From NCBI RefSeq assembly GCF_007655135.1, contig NC_045134.1, positions 1,736,001 through 1,800,000 on the forward strand: a stretch of DNA of 64,000 nucleotides. Direction: 5' to 3'. The translations under genes and the position numbers were made by a program. Below the pieces are notes generated by a model. That model was not told the origin of the DNA. It made no database searches and saw nothing but the letters and a program-made list of their open reading frames with translations. This stretch comes from Punica granatum. Lineage: Eukaryota; Streptophyta; Magnoliopsida; Myrtales; Lythraceae. This document shows positions 24,469 to 36,776 of the stretch, one piece after another; position 1 is the first letter of the stretch; each line of letters opens with the position of its first letter.

Positions 24469-25790
24469 ATGGGATCGAATGTTGGGGGCATGAATCTGAA
24501 GCTTCTGATTGACCAGAAGAACAACAGGGTGCTCTTTGCCGAGGCAGGGAAGGAATTTGTGGACTTCATCTTCCATATTCTTGCTTTGCCAGTCGGGACG
24601 ATCACTCAACTCATCAATGCAAAGGATATGGTGGGCTCCATTGGGAACCTCCACTCGAGCATCTTGAACCTTAATGACACATACATGAGATCTCGCTTAA
24701 AGTTAAAACTCTTGGAGCCCGAAGCGCCTGGCTGCGGCTCACAGAATCTTCTCTCACTGCCTCCGGTCACGGCCTCAACTTCAAGAACTACCAAGAAATT
24801 CTACAGGTGTACTTGCCCTCGTTACAGTATATGCTATGATTATGCAGCAGAAATTAAGGGTACCAGCTGCCCTCAATGTGGAAACTCCATGGCAGCTGCT
24901 GTCACTCTAGTGCAAGCACGAGCTACTCCTCCGGTGCAGGAGGTGTCCGGTTATGTGAAAGATGATGTTACGTACATGGTTTTGGACGACTTGACTGTGA
25001 AACCCATGTCCACGATATCTTCCATTTCTCTGCTAACCAAGTTCAACATCCAGGACCTTGGGATCCTTGAGGAGAGGGAGATCAATGTTAGGGTGAACGA
25101 GGTATTCGTTTTTGCTTAAAAGCTTCTAGTTTCTATTTCCTAGCTTTTACTGCATGGGAAAGTTTTCTCTTCTATTCCTTTTTACATCTGAAAATGACCC
25201 TATTCCTCTGCAAATGCAAATATTATGGTAAGTTTCTTGGTATGCTTTTTTGCAGTTTTAAGGGGGGGAAAAAATTTCATGGCTCCAATTTCGGGGCCTC
25301 TTTGGTTCGTAAATTGATGTATCAGGACAGGGTGTTTGTTGAGATGAAAATTGGTGTCATTCATTTCCAATTCCCTGTCCTTCCAAATGTGATTATTCTG
25401 CGTCATGAACCAAATGACCCCTTTTTGTAGACTGACAAAGATAGCTGCGAAAGATTGAACCTACTCGTTTCTGAATTAAGAAGCAGTTGCTTCTAGTTTG
25501 CTCTTGCAAGCATGAATGGGATAGTGCAGTCAGTGGACACGGTATTAATTATCGTAATCTCTTCCCATTCACTTGGATGTTCTGTTAGCTATCTGACAAT
25601 ATTCCTATGTTAGCATCAAAAGGTTTTTAACAAGTCAATTCGTGTTGTTATTGATTACGCATTAAAATTTTGATCTCGTGGCCCTTCTGAATTTCTGCAG
25701 GCTATGAAGTTGTTGAAGGCTTCCCTGCAGTCCAAGAGGGTTCTCACTGATGCCTTTCTTGGAAACAAGGGAGACGTGAAAGTGAACTGA
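24469..25790 (+). CDS. DUF674 family protein, copy I (intact)
   Basis: Exons 24469-25101 and 25701-25790 (donor gtattc, acceptor ctgcag, phase 0) give 240 residues. Domain order: N-terminal block LKLLID...FAEAGKEFVDFIFHILALPVGTI (about 9-45), GSIGNLHSSILNLNDTYM (56-73), a Cys motif with C114, C122, C134 and C137, a second block YVKDDVTYMVLDDLTVKPMS (162-181) and SLLTKFNIQDLGILEEREINV, and the last exon AMKLLKASLQSKRVLTDAFLG. No signal peptide or membrane segment is evident. DUF674 is a plant-specific family without an established biochemical role; the four cysteines suggest metal binding, which is my inference. The start is supported by the acceptor ttccag about ten bases upstream and by the same start in copies L and N. 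One of only two fully open copies here. Confidence 0.88.
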
Positions 25791-27680
25791 GATGGCGTCA
25801 TTTTCACTAATGGCTTGCTTGGGGGTTGTTTTCCTTTTCAGATGAAAAATAATAGGAGCGGGGAGCAAGCGCTCTTTCTTAAAGACCGATGAGACTAAAT
25901 ACATTAATAGTACTATTTAAGTAAATCTAATGATCTTCTGTTCGATGCTGTGTTTGATGAATTCCCATCATTTACCTATGAGTAACAATATCATCACGCC
26001 CTGTGATCTGTTTCGACTGAAGATGGTGAAGAAATTAAACCGAGATGATGCTTCTGTAAAAGAAAAGCCACCTCTAGACCTCGGATAGTTCAAAGCCGGT
26101 CTGTGTAAATCATATGGCACAATGAAGAGAGTTAGTCAGCTGGTAAATCCCTATCACGCCCGTGAATTACATTTGTGGTAGTTTTAGCTGGACCTGATCC
26201 TGGAGGACATGACATAATGGGCAGGTGCATTAGTTGTTCCCGAAAACAGCTTCTACTATTTATGCTTGTTTGCTATCTCAGGTCTGTGCCACAATAACTA
26301 TGGATCGTAAAGGGCGAGGAACTAGAAAGCCGTCATGACCTTGTTCATAATCAAAAAATTGAAATCTGCTGAAAAAGTTAATTTATTATCAAGTATTCTA
26401 GGAATATAAAAGAGAGTTTATGCAACTGGACCGAATACCATCTCGGCCCATTCCAGAGGCTCCTTTTTCTTTTTTTCTTCTTTGACTTTTTAGCTTTTTT
26501 GCTATAAGATATGGTGGATTGGTAATTTGGCTTTGACTTGCAGAACAAGTATCCTGAATTCTCCAGCCTTTTTATTTTAAAATAAAGAAAAATGATATAA
26601 TAACCAGGAAGAGGAGACACACGAACAATCATTAAGTTCAATCAATAATCTGAAAACTCATAGTCTTTCACAATAAAAGAAAAGTTTGACCCAGCAATCA
26701 ACATTACAATCGTATGAGGCTCAATTAAAGACCATCAGCAAAGACTAAATAACGGATGAACATGTCCCTGTCGATTATGAGCTATTTACCTCATTGCCAC
26801 CTAGTGATCGACCGTAATTGGTCCATGGAGTTTGGATATCGTTGCAAAGCCGAAAAGACCACGTTCTCCTTTGGGTCGGGAGCCAAGTGGTTCAAGTTTC
26901 CATTAAAAGATCAAACATTTTCAAGGTCTTCATTTGGCATTCCAGAAATTTTGGTAATTCGGGGGACTTAATGCCCCTCCTGCACCAAAAAAAAAAAAAA
27001 AAGGGACTTAATGCCCCGAAGAGAACTACTGCAGACACAATCCTTCATATGTTAAGTTAAGAGGTCGTGCATCAAGAAAAACTGATGTTGCCAAAATAAA
27101 ATATGAAGAGCCCCGTAATTTCGCAAGGATACTTTCTCGAGTTTCTTTGTCACTGGACTGAAGTCATTTTTTTGACCTACGTATCCACCGTGACTACTAA
27201 GTTAAATAGAAAATTTCTACATTTTCTTATAAAATTTACCTTTTCGGACAGGCTCGTTGATGGCCTAAAGGAATATCCAAACTCGTTTAGCATAACGTGC
27301 ATGCTTCCATTGCTAATAGGGAGATTTCAGATTTGATTGTACTACTTTAATATATTTTTCTCGAATTTTTTTTTTTAAATTACAATCGATGGATTGACCA
27401 GTCTTAGGTCGGGGCCACGTAGGGGCAGACAGTCATTTCAGTCCTTCTGAAGCAATGCTTGTCGTGTTCTTCTACACTATTATGTATCACTATATTGAAC
27501 TCCTTTCTCGACCACGTGCCCACCACAGCTACTGAAATCGAAGGTCCCTGACCTTTCCCCTAAGAAGTTCTCTTCGGGGCATCAAGTCTGAGGTCGGTCC
27601 TAAAAGGGCAGGACAGTCATTTCACTTCCTTTAAAGCAATGCCTTGTCGTCCTCTTCCTCCACAATTTTGGCCTCTCCTC
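25791..27680. other. 3' flank of copy I and repeat-unit spacer
   Basis: The first ~850 bases closely match 38571-39320 downstream of copy M, so they are the duplicated 3' flank. A further promoter-module relic (ttgccacctagtgatcgacc) lies at about 26785-26900, related to those at 21540, 31040 and 36640. No independent gene is supported. Confidence 0.5.
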
Positions 27681-27684
27681 CCAG

Positions 27685-27784
27685 TCCTCGAGCGACTGTC
27701 AGCTCAGCAGTCTGCATTTACAGAGAAGGTCAAAGGTCGAGACTTGGTCACTTGAGACTGAAAGCTCCAACCTTTGCTTTCTCG
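27685..27784 (+). promoter_or_regulatory. DUF674 leader exon relic upstream of copy J
   Basis: Contains the conserved leader words ggtcgagact and tgaaagctccaacctttgc followed by ctcgg and the donor gtaagt, as upstream of copies H, K and N. The next DUF674 coding sequence is copy J, more than 1.3 kb downstream, so either the leader intron is unusually long or this leader is orphaned. Confidence 0.5.
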
Positions 27785-29111
27785 GGTAAGTCTTAATCAT
27801 ATCGAGCTCACTCTGAGCGATGGATTATAGTGTGTTTAGATTGAGAGTTGAGTTAAGTTGAGTTTTGGTTTTAATTGGTTTGTAATGATTGTATTGTTGA
27901 ATTATGAAAAAAAGTGTGAAAAAGTAATAAATAATTGAGAAAAAGTAATGATTAAGTAATGATTGTGTTGTTGAATTGTGAAAAAGTAATGAATAGTTCA
28001 GAGAATTTAATATTAAAAATTGAATTGAATGGTTAAAAATATTTTAAAAATTAAAAAAGTAATGATTGTGACGTTGAATTGAAGATAAGTGGAGTTGAGT
28101 TGAGTTGAGTTAAACTTTGTTGCGAAAACAAATACACCCATGTCACTGTATTCGATCTTCTTTTACAACTATCAGCAGGCCATTTTGCATAAGAAGTCGA
28201 AGCATTTGCGTAAACAAAGAATCTCTTGTGCGTATTGTTTGATGATGATGGAAGTATGATCAAAGTTAACACATGTTTGATGATTCTCATGATTAGAGCA
28301 TTCAGACGCTATCTGTATCTACAGTGTTATTTGTGTTCACAATTATCTTTTTGTCGGAGGTTGTGCTGTCTTTCTGTAGAACAAATTGAACAACGAGGAA
28401 TGGGCCTTTAGCTTTCTCCGATTGCTGTAAATATCTGATCGAGCAAAAGGGGTGACAATGGCATCGCCGAACGTTTCTGCGTATCTTTCCATTAGATTTG
28501 ATTTCTTGGTGATTTCGTTTCATTTTAAAATGCATGGAGTTGGATGTAAGTTTATTTTATGATTGATTCTCTCACTACTACTCGAAGATTGATCTCGTAC
28601 ACTATGCATTGCATTAGTTATTCAGAGAAATCGCAGTTTCGATTTTAACTTTCAGAACTGATCAATTGAGGCAAGGAAATGCACAGTTCATCCGGATATC
28701 TGTTCATTGTCGTCCTCTGGGCCCTGAGGCACTCGGTTCTAGTAGTGTTTTACATTCTCTTTACGCAATTCCTTACCTAGTCAGAAATATTTTCTTCATA
28801 TAGACATATTTGATCTAGCTATGTGGGATGGAATAGCATGGTCGAATCGTGAATGAGCACCAACTGGATTCCGGAACTTTTATTATGAGTACGAGGAGAA
28901 CCTTCGTTCTTAGAAAATATAATAGATTAATTGGATAGGGGAATTTCTGTGATTAGATCTATAATCTTCACACCACTTTATGATGAATTGCTGCTCTAGA
29001 TGCAAATGCGTGTCTTTGTATTTGAGGGCACGGGTTGGTGGTTTTTCTTTAAGGATGCAAATTTTTTACTACCTTTTTATCAAATTTATTATTTTACCCG
29101 TGTCAAATTCT

Positions 29112-30687
29112 TTTGATAGATCAGACATAAACGCGGAGACAAGCAATCAGGAATTCAATTTGAAGCTCTTCATCAACAGGAGAAACAATGCAGTGGTGTT
29201 TGCTGAAGCTGGGAAGGATTTTGTCGACTTCCTCTGTCACATTCTCTCCTTTCCCATCGGAACTCTCGTTAGGAACTTCCAGAAGACAGATATATATTGG
29301 GTTGCGTGGGAAATTTTTACGAAGGCATACGAAATTTGAGCGAAACTTACATCCAACCCATTCAGAAAGCCCAGATCTTGGAGGCCAAGGCACCATACTG
29401 TCGCACGAAGCTCTCCCTCTTGTCGCCTGATGCATCATATTCAGCAGCCAAAACTTACTACAAGTGCCATGTCCAAAAGCACACAAATTGCTCCAGCTAC
29501 GTATCTGAGAGTAACAGCGCTTATTGTCCTCAGTGCGGGTCCATCGTGGGCCATGCTCTTACAACAGTGATGCTCGTGTTGCCTGGGATGGGTATGTAAG
29601 TGGCGTCATCAAATATATGGTGATGGATGATATTGAGGTGAAGCCCCTCTCAACCAGCTCCATCATCACGCTCTTCAGTAAGGTTGGTATCCGCAACACT
29701 GAGCTTCTCGATGAGAAGGTCATCAATACAGGCATGGATGAGGTAATCAAATCTGAACAAACTTTGCTCCATTCAACTTCTATATCTTCTATAATGTCTG
29801 TTTTGTTGAGTTCAAAACTTAAATCTGTTCTCTGTCAATTCGTAAAGAGTTAATAACCAAAAAAAATCACAAACTTTTGACATTTTAACAATTCTAGCAC
29901 GAACTTTTTTCCTTAACCTAAAAATGCACAAACTTTCGATTTGATAATAATTGTAGCACTGCATCAAAGTTTTCGTAATTTGGCCGGAATCGAGACTAAA
30001 GAGGGCGCCGGCGACTCCAATCGGGGAGAGGGCTCGGGCGACCCCAATCGGAGGGGTGATGGCTCCACCCGCAAGAATCGGGAGAATCCCCAGTTTGAGA
30101 GTTCTCCCAATTCCGGGGGTGGAGGCCTCAATTCTGGACACCACCCCCTGATTGGAGTCGCCGGCACCATCCCCCAATTGGGGTCGTCACCTCAATTCCG
30201 TCTAAATTAACGGAAAATTTAACGCCGTGCTAGAATTGTTATCAAATCAAAAGTTTGTGTATTTTTAAGTTAAGAAAAAAAGTTCGTGCTAAAATTGTTA
30301 AAATGTGAAAAGTTTGTGCATTTTTTTGGTTATTAATCCATTCGTAAAATGTCTGCCTAGCGTTAGTTTTGCTCCGAGTATATGAGATTGACTTTCTTGA
30401 GATGCAAGCTAAACTCGTCCAATAGACCGGAATTTATTGCGGGGAGCCTGCTCCTAGTCGGACAATTCTATGTTTGCTTTCATCATGCTCTTTTAGATCT
30501 ATAGACCGTTGCTTTTTCAGTCGGGATTCAAATATGGATTCGCTAATGGGATGAATCCCGTGTTTGGTACCTTGTTCATCAGGGCCTGAAACTGTTGAAG
30601 GCTTCTCTCCAGTCCAAGATGGCTCTAACTGATGTATTCCTCAGGGGAAAAGATGAAGCAAGTTGGAGGTGGTTAGGCGATTGCTGA
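29112..30687 (+). pseudogene. DUF674 copy J, two frameshifts, start codon lost
   Basis: The first-exon region (about 29115-29742) reads FNLKLFINRRNNAVVFAEAGKDFVDFLCHILSFPIGTLVRNFQKTD, shifts frame at an AT repeat near 29297, then GCVGNFYEGIRNLSETYI and a complete Cys motif (C-x7-C-x11-C-x2-C). It shifts again near 29585, then YVSGVIKYMVMDDIEVKPLS to a donor gtaatc. The last exon 30583-30687 (acceptor catcag) reads GLKLLKASLQSKMALTDVFLRG and ends TGA. At the expected initiator there is ATA rather than ATG. The intron carries a Mutator-like element (29847-30339). It is more divergent than I, K, L and N. Confidence 0.8.
29847..30339. mobile_element. Mutator-like MITE, 493 bp, with 9-bp target duplication
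   Basis: Near-perfect terminal inverted repeats of about 115-120 bases: the left end reads gagttaataaccaaaaaaa and the right end, reverse-complemented, ggattaataaccaaaaaaa. Both ends are flanked by attcgtaaa (29838-29846 and 30340-30348), a 9-bp direct repeat. Long TIRs with a 9-bp duplication fit non-autonomous Mutator-like elements. The GC-rich middle contains a further inverted repeat (ccggcgactccaatc). No transposase is encoded. It lies in the intron of DUF674 copy J. Confidence 0.85.
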
Positions 30688-31029
30688 ACTTTATACTTCC
30701 TTGGCATGTTTATGGGAAGGTTCTCTATCTCTTATTTATTTATTTATTTATTCTTTACATTTGGGTGAAACTACCCAAGATAATGATATAGAGGCAAGAA
30801 CACTGCTCGGGCAGGCCTTATAGTGAACCTCACCGATTCCACTCAATCTTTTATATCGAGCAAAAGACACTAATTCTCGAGCAGTCACTTCATAATATAC
30901 TTATTTGACAGTTTATTAAAGTTGAATTGAGTTATGAAATTGTGATTATGGGCGCAATACAGTTCATGGAGGAGTCTCGATGCCAATATTGTAGTTTTTC
31001 ATCAATCATACTATATCTTTGTTTCTCCA

Positions 31030-32079
31030 TTATGATCTATTTACTTACTTGCCACCGAGCTGATCCATAACCGGTACAGGCAGTTCGGATATCATCGCAT
31101 AGCTGAAAAGGCAACGTTCTATTCTGGGCCAGGAACAAAGTGGGGCAGCGAATTTTTCATTTACAACAATAGTTAATCACCCCACTCCGGAAAGGAGATA
31201 TTATTGCCCTAATGAAATTAGATTAGAACCTGTATTGGTAACGTGATACTTGGTCCCCATTCCTAAATCTTTGTATCACCGTACTGAACTCCCTCATTAA
31301 CTTTGCTTGTCGATGATGACTGGAACCGAAAGCCGTAAACTTTCCTTAATAAAACTGTCATTTCCGGAAATGGACTGCCCGGCCTGAGCTCGGCCCACGC
31401 AAGGGCAGGACAGTCATTTCAGTCCTTTTTAAAGCAATGCTTCTCTGCCCCATTTTTGCCATCCGACCGGTGACTGTCAGCTGTCAGCCTTTAGAAAGCG
31501 AAAGGTCGAGACTTTGAGACTGAAAGCTCCAGCCTTTACCTTCTTGGGTAAGTCTTCAATCATCAAATCAAACTTAGTCCATGCGGTTGATAATATCGCT
31601 GTTTTCGATCCTCTGGTACTGCTGTCAGTAGCCCATTTTGCATAAGAAGTTTAAGCATTTGCGAAAAAGGAAGAGTCTTGAACGTGTACTCGTCTCGTGA
31701 TGATGATGGAAGTATGATCTGTCCCTTTATGATATATTTTTTCAACTTTTGTTTAAAATGTTTGATGATCCTCATGATTGGAGCATTTGGATGCTACATG
31801 CATGTGGCAAAGATAAATTGTTTTTGTGAAGAATGACCCTTTAGCTTTATCCGAGTCATATGAATATCTGATCGAGACAAGGGGATGACAATGGCCTTGC
31901 TGAATGTCTTCGGATCAACTCCGGGCATCTCTCTTTCATTTTTAGCTGCATATGGAGGGCTGTGTCGTGCTTTGAAGTTTTAACTATTGGAATGGAAAAT
32001 GGTTTGTGGATTAAGAACGTGGTTTCTTTTGATATGAATAGTTGCTACTGATTCCTTTCCCTATTGCAGTGATAGAACA
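31030..32079 (+). promoter_or_regulatory. Promoter and leader intron of DUF674 copy K
   Basis: Contains the shared module (ttgccaccgagctgatcc, about 31050), a leader ending tgaaagctccagcc...cttgg at 31547, donor gtaagt and acceptor tattgcag at 32061-32069, giving a 522-base leader intron ten bases before the ATG at 32080. It is nearly identical to 21540-22676 upstream of copy H, where the acceptor is mutated. Confidence 0.6.
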
Positions 32080-33496
32080 ATGGGAACGACCGATTGCTGT
32101 GTGAACCTGAAGCTTCTAATTGACCCGGAAAACAACCGAGTGCTCTTTGCCGAGGCAGGGAAGGAATTCATGGACTTCGTCTTCCACATTCTTGCTTTGC
32201 CCCTTGGGACAATCACGCAACTCATCAATGAGAAGGATATGGTGGGCTCCATTGGGAGCCTTTACTCAAGCATCGAGAACCTTAACGATACGTACATGAA
32301 GTCTGGCTTGAAAGGAAATCTCTCGGAGCCCAAAGCACCTGGCTACGGCTCACAGAATCTTCTTTCATTGCCTGCGGTCACGTCCTCAACTTCAACTACC
32401 AAGAAGTACTACAGGTGTTCTTGTACGAGTTGGAACGCTTGCCGCGAGTATGTAACAGAAAGTCATGGTACCAGATGTCCCAAGTGTAACAATTCCATGA
32501 CAAGTTCTGCCACTTAAGTTCAAGCAGAGGCTACTCCTTCAGTGCAGGAATGGTCGACTGAGGGCGGTTATGTGAAAGATGTTGTTACGTACATGGTGTT
32601 GGACGACTTGACTGTGAAACCCATGTCTACGATATCTTGCATTTCTCTGCTCACCAGATTCAACATCAAGGACCTTGGTGTCCTTGAGGAGAGGGAGATC
32701 AATGTTAGCGTGAATGAGGTATTGCTTTCTTTCAAAAGCTCAAGTTTCTACCTTTTACTGCATCAAAAATTTGTTTATATTCTTTTTTATATCTGAAAAT
32801 GACCCTCTTCCTCCAGAAATGCGTATGTTATTTTTAAGTTTCTTGTGATGGTTTTTGCAGCTTTGAAGAGAAGAATTTACGGCTTCAATTTTGGGTCTGT
32901 TTTGGTTTGTAAAATGACGTATCAGGAAACGATATATATATATTTTTTGGAGAATTATATCAGGAAACGATATTAGAATGTTCTGTTCTGTGCCTTGGCA
33001 TTTGCTGCTTGAGATGAAATTGGTCATTTATTTCCAATTCGTTTCCCTTCCATTTATGATTATTCCACATCATGAATCGAATGGCCCCTTGTAAACTGAC
33101 AAGATACCTGAGAAAGATTGAAGCCAGTCGTTTCTAAGTTAAGACTCGTGTCTGAATTAAGGAATGGTTGCTTTTAGTTTCCTCTGTCCATGATGCAGTG
33201 ATCTTGCAACGGCATGCATTAACGGGATAGTGCAATCAGTTGATACATTATAATCATCGGAGTCTCTTTCGGGCCACTTTGGATGTTCTGTTTGCTGTCT
33301 GAAAAGCATTCCTTAGCTTCTGTGATTGAGATTTCAACAAGTCGATTCGCGTTATTATCAGATTTGCATTAGATTGTGACAATGTGGGCTTTTCAATTGT
33401 TTGCAGGCTGTGAAGTTGTTGAAGGCTTCCCTGCTGTCCAAGAGGGTTCTGACTGATGCCTTTCTAGGAAACAAGGGAGAAGTGAAAGTGAACTGA
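32080..33496 (+). pseudogene. DUF674 copy K, single nonsense codon
   Basis: Exons 32080-32718 and 33407-33496 with the same splice sites and phase as copies I and L. The frame has the full N-terminal block, an intact Cys motif (C-x7-C-x11-C-x2-C), YVKDVVTYMVLDDLTVKPMS and the C-terminal AVKLLKASLLSKRVLTDAFLG. Only TAA at 32515-32517, where copy I has a leucine codon (CTA), interrupts it. Without that codon the product would be about 241 residues. The truncated product of 145 residues would retain the N-terminal half and Cys motif. A very young pseudogene, an allele with one lesion, or a base error are all possible. Confidence 0.8.
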
Positions 33497-34331
33497 GATG
33501 GCATCATTTTAGCAATGGCTTGGGGTTGTTTGTTTTTCAACGGAAAATATTAGGAGCGGGGAGCAAGCGCTCGTTCTTAAGCACTGCCAAGACTATAAAT
33601 TACATTACTCTCAAGTAAATATATTGAACTTTTGTTCGATGTTCTGTCTGATGAATTTCCGTCGTCTGCCTATGTTTAACTTTGTTAGTAGTCTCTATGG
33701 AGGGTAAACGTTTTTGTGTTAGTCATGGCTTTGTCATAAGATCGTGCCTTGTGATCTGTTTCTCTCGAAGAAGGAGAAGAAATTCACCTGAGATGCTTCT
33801 TCTGTAAAAGAGAAGCTAGGAGTAGTTAGTTTGAGGATGTAGCAAGTAAATGGTTTGGTTCTGCACCTAAACCATAGTTCAAGGCCGGTTTCGTTTTGTG
33901 TTAATTGTTGGTAAAGCTGGGCAGCAAAAGTCCCGACTGTGAACTGCATTTCCAGTAGTTTTAACTGAACCTGATTCCAGAGGCCATGATGGGCAGCTGT
34001 GTTGGTTGTTTTCCATAATCGGCTTGTACCATTTGGGGCTTGTTTGCCGTGCTGAGTCTGTGCCAAAATAACCATGGATCGTGAAGAGCTAGGAACTAGA
34101 AAGAGAGCGGCCGTGGACTGTGATTTCACCTAAAAAAAGTTGGCTGTCCATTTTTGCCATCCCTACAGTGACTGTCCGCTGTTTGCTCCAGTCCAACTTC
34201 TCAGGGAAGTTTTCAATCATATGCTACAGTCCAACCATTACCTTCTCGGGCAGGTTAATATTACTGTTTATCTTTAGGAAAAGGAACCCCCTTTTTCTTC
34301 CAAGCTTCTCCAGCAAGTTTTGCAATTCAAT

Positions 34332-34339
34332 TATATAAA
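34332..34339 (+). promoter_or_regulatory. TATA box of DUF674 copy L
   Basis: TATATAAA followed about 25-50 bases later by a CT-rich leader (34370-34410). A leader intron is suggested by a possible donor around 34470 (gaggtgatc) and the acceptor attttag just before tgactaaacaATG. The region is nearly the same as 22815-23330, upstream of copy I. Confidence 0.5.
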
Positions 34340-34617
34340 GAAAACCCCTTCTCTATGCAACTCCAGCACCTCTCCTCTCTCTTGCTCTCCTCATTCTCGC
34401 CCTCTTTCTTTCGTCGTACGCCGATAACATCTTGGTGTGATCAAGGCGGAGGCTCCTTTGTTCTGTCCCTGTGAGGTGATCAAGTTCGATCTACTGTCCT
34501 TCCAAGTGCTTGGATCGTTTATTTTCATTTGAATTCTTGACTTTGAAATTTAATTTTTGTATTTGGGATTTGTGATGAGTATGGATTCGGTTATGCAGTA
34601 ATTTTAGTGACTAAACA

Positions 34618-35877
34618 ATGGGATCGAATGTTGGGGGCGTGAAGCTGAAGCTTCTGATTGACCGGGAGAACAACAGACTTCTCTTTGCCGAGGCAGGGAA
34701 AGAATTTGTGGACTTCATGTTCTACATTCTTGCTTTGCCCGTCGGGACAATCACACAACTCATAAATGGGAAGGATATGGTGGGCTCCATCGGGAACCTC
34801 TACTCGAGTATTGAGAACCTTAATGATACATACATGAAGTCTGGCTTGAAAGGAAAACTCTTGGAGCCCAAAGCACCTGGCTACGGCTCACAGAATCTTC
34901 TCTCACTGCCTCCGGTCACGGCCTCAACTTCAACAACTACCGAGAAATTCTACAGGTGTTCTTACACTTGTTGCGGTTCACGCTATGACTATGTAGCAGA
35001 AATTCCGGGTACCAGCTGCCCTCAATGTAGAAACTCCATGATTATTGCTGTCAGAATAGTTCAAGCACAAACTACTCCTCCAGTGGAGGAGGGGTCTGGT
35101 TATGTGAAAGATGTTGTCACGTACATGGTGTTGGACGACTTGACGGTCAAACCCATGTCTCCGATATCTTGCATTACTCTACTAACTGAGTTCAACATCA
35201 AGGATCTCGGGGTCCTCGAGGAGAGGGAGATCAATGTTAGCGTTGCTGAGGTATTCTGTTTTTTTATAAAGCTCAAGTTCTACCTTTTACTGCACGGGGG
35301 ATATTCTTTGTATTCCTCTTTACATCTGAAATCGACCTCTTACTCCATAAATGCAACTGTTATGGTAAGTTTCTTGGTATGGTTTTAGCAGATTTGGAAA
35401 GGAACTTATGGCTCCAATTTTCTGGCTTGTGTGGTTGGTAAAATGACGTATCAGGAAACGGTATTAGAATGATCAATCCATGCCTGGGCATTTATTGATA
35501 TGAAAATGGTCATTCATTTCCAATTCTCTTACCTTCCAATTCTTATTCGCATCACGAACCAAATGAACCCTTGTTGTAGACTCACAAGATAGCCGTGGAA
35601 GAGTGAACCAACTTGTTGCTGATATGAGGATCAATTGTTTCTTCCAATCACTTGGATGTTCTGTTTGCTGTCTGACAAAGTGCTCCTTAGCTTCTATGCT
35701 TAGGAATTAGGATTCTAACAAGTTGGTTCAGTTGCTATCAATTACGCATTAGAATTGTGACAATGTAGCCTTTTCGGTTGTTTGCAGGCTGTGAAGTTGT
35801 TGAAGGCTTCCCTGCAGTCCAAGAGGGTTCTCACTGATGCATTTCTTGGAAACGTGGGAGAAGTGAAAGTGAACTGA
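34618..35877 (+). CDS. DUF674 family protein, copy L (intact)
   Basis: Exons 34618-35250 and 35788-35877 (donor gtattc, acceptor ttgcag) give 240 residues, colinear with copy I. N-terminal block LKLLIDRENNRLLFAEAGKEFVDFMFYILALPVGTI, GSIGNLYSSIENLNDTYM, second-half block YVKDVVTYMVLDDLTVKPMS, and C-terminal AVKLLKASLQSKRVLTDAFLG. In the Cys motif the second cysteine is arginine (R122; CGC for TGC), although extra cysteines at 118 and 119 sit nearby. If the four cysteines bind metal, this copy may be altered or may use a neighbouring cysteine. Full-length open frame with TATA box and leader; probably expressed. Function of the family unknown. Confidence 0.87.
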
Positions 35878-36776
35878 GATGGCATCATTTTAGCAATGAC
35901 TTGGGGTTGTTTTCTTTTTTCAAATGAAAATATTAAGAGTGTGGAGCAAGTGCCCTTTCTTAAACACTGGTATAATATCCGGGATGAATTTTCTTTCCTG
36001 TACTTCTCTGAACTGGTTCTGTGTGCAGATGAATTTCTCGATATGTAATATATATGATCGAATCTGAAGTTTGTAGTATATATTATGATATATTATGATG
36101 ATGATTGGATAAAGTGCGGGAGACTTTTGTTTCCAAGCAGTTACTTCGTAATATTATTCTGGCAATTTATAAAGTCGAATTGAGTTATCAAAGATTGTGA
36201 TAACTCAAGGGGTAAGGGGCAATGAATAAAATGACCTAAGATCAGAGGCCAATATGGAAAGAGCTCTGTTCGGGCCTATCGTTTGATAGTCCCTGAACTC
36301 GAATTCGTCTTGTCGTTCCTGATTCACCCGATTCAAGATGAGCTAATGAACTTCTGAATCTTCGGCCAAATACGATTTACAAGTGGGACCTGCACCATAA
36401 GCAAGCTGAGGGAAAAACCGCTTCTTTTTTCCGGTGCCGCAACAACTTGGACAAAATAATGTTCTACTGGGGAACCATTGTTTTTTAGTTTTCGCCATGA
36501 GTTACTGGTCGAGTCATGGAATGGAATGAGATAAGATTCTCTGGAGATCTTTCATCTCCACTTATTCGTAACAGGCTTTCCCTCTATGGAACGGCGCTGC
36601 CTGGTATGGAAAATTTGCCTCTTCATTTGAGCTATTTATTTAATTGTCATTGAGCCGGTCCGCAACTGGGGGCAGCTCCAGAATCGTGGCAAAGCTTCTA
36701 CTCTCCGCCAGGAAAAATACGAAATCATGATCTTACAATATACAACGAAGTATATAGACATATAAATTCAATTCCG
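35878..36776. other. 3' flank of copy L and spacer
   Basis: 3' flank similar to those after copies I, K and N, then unrecognised sequence. A degraded copy of the shared promoter module (cattgagccggtccgcaact) lies at about 36645-36720. No gene supported. Confidence 0.4.

Noticed and set aside
29812..30210. Open frames of about 90-120 codons on both strands
   Set aside because: They lie within the GC-rich core and TIRs of the Mutator-like element and read proline/glycine/serine-rich low-complexity sequence.
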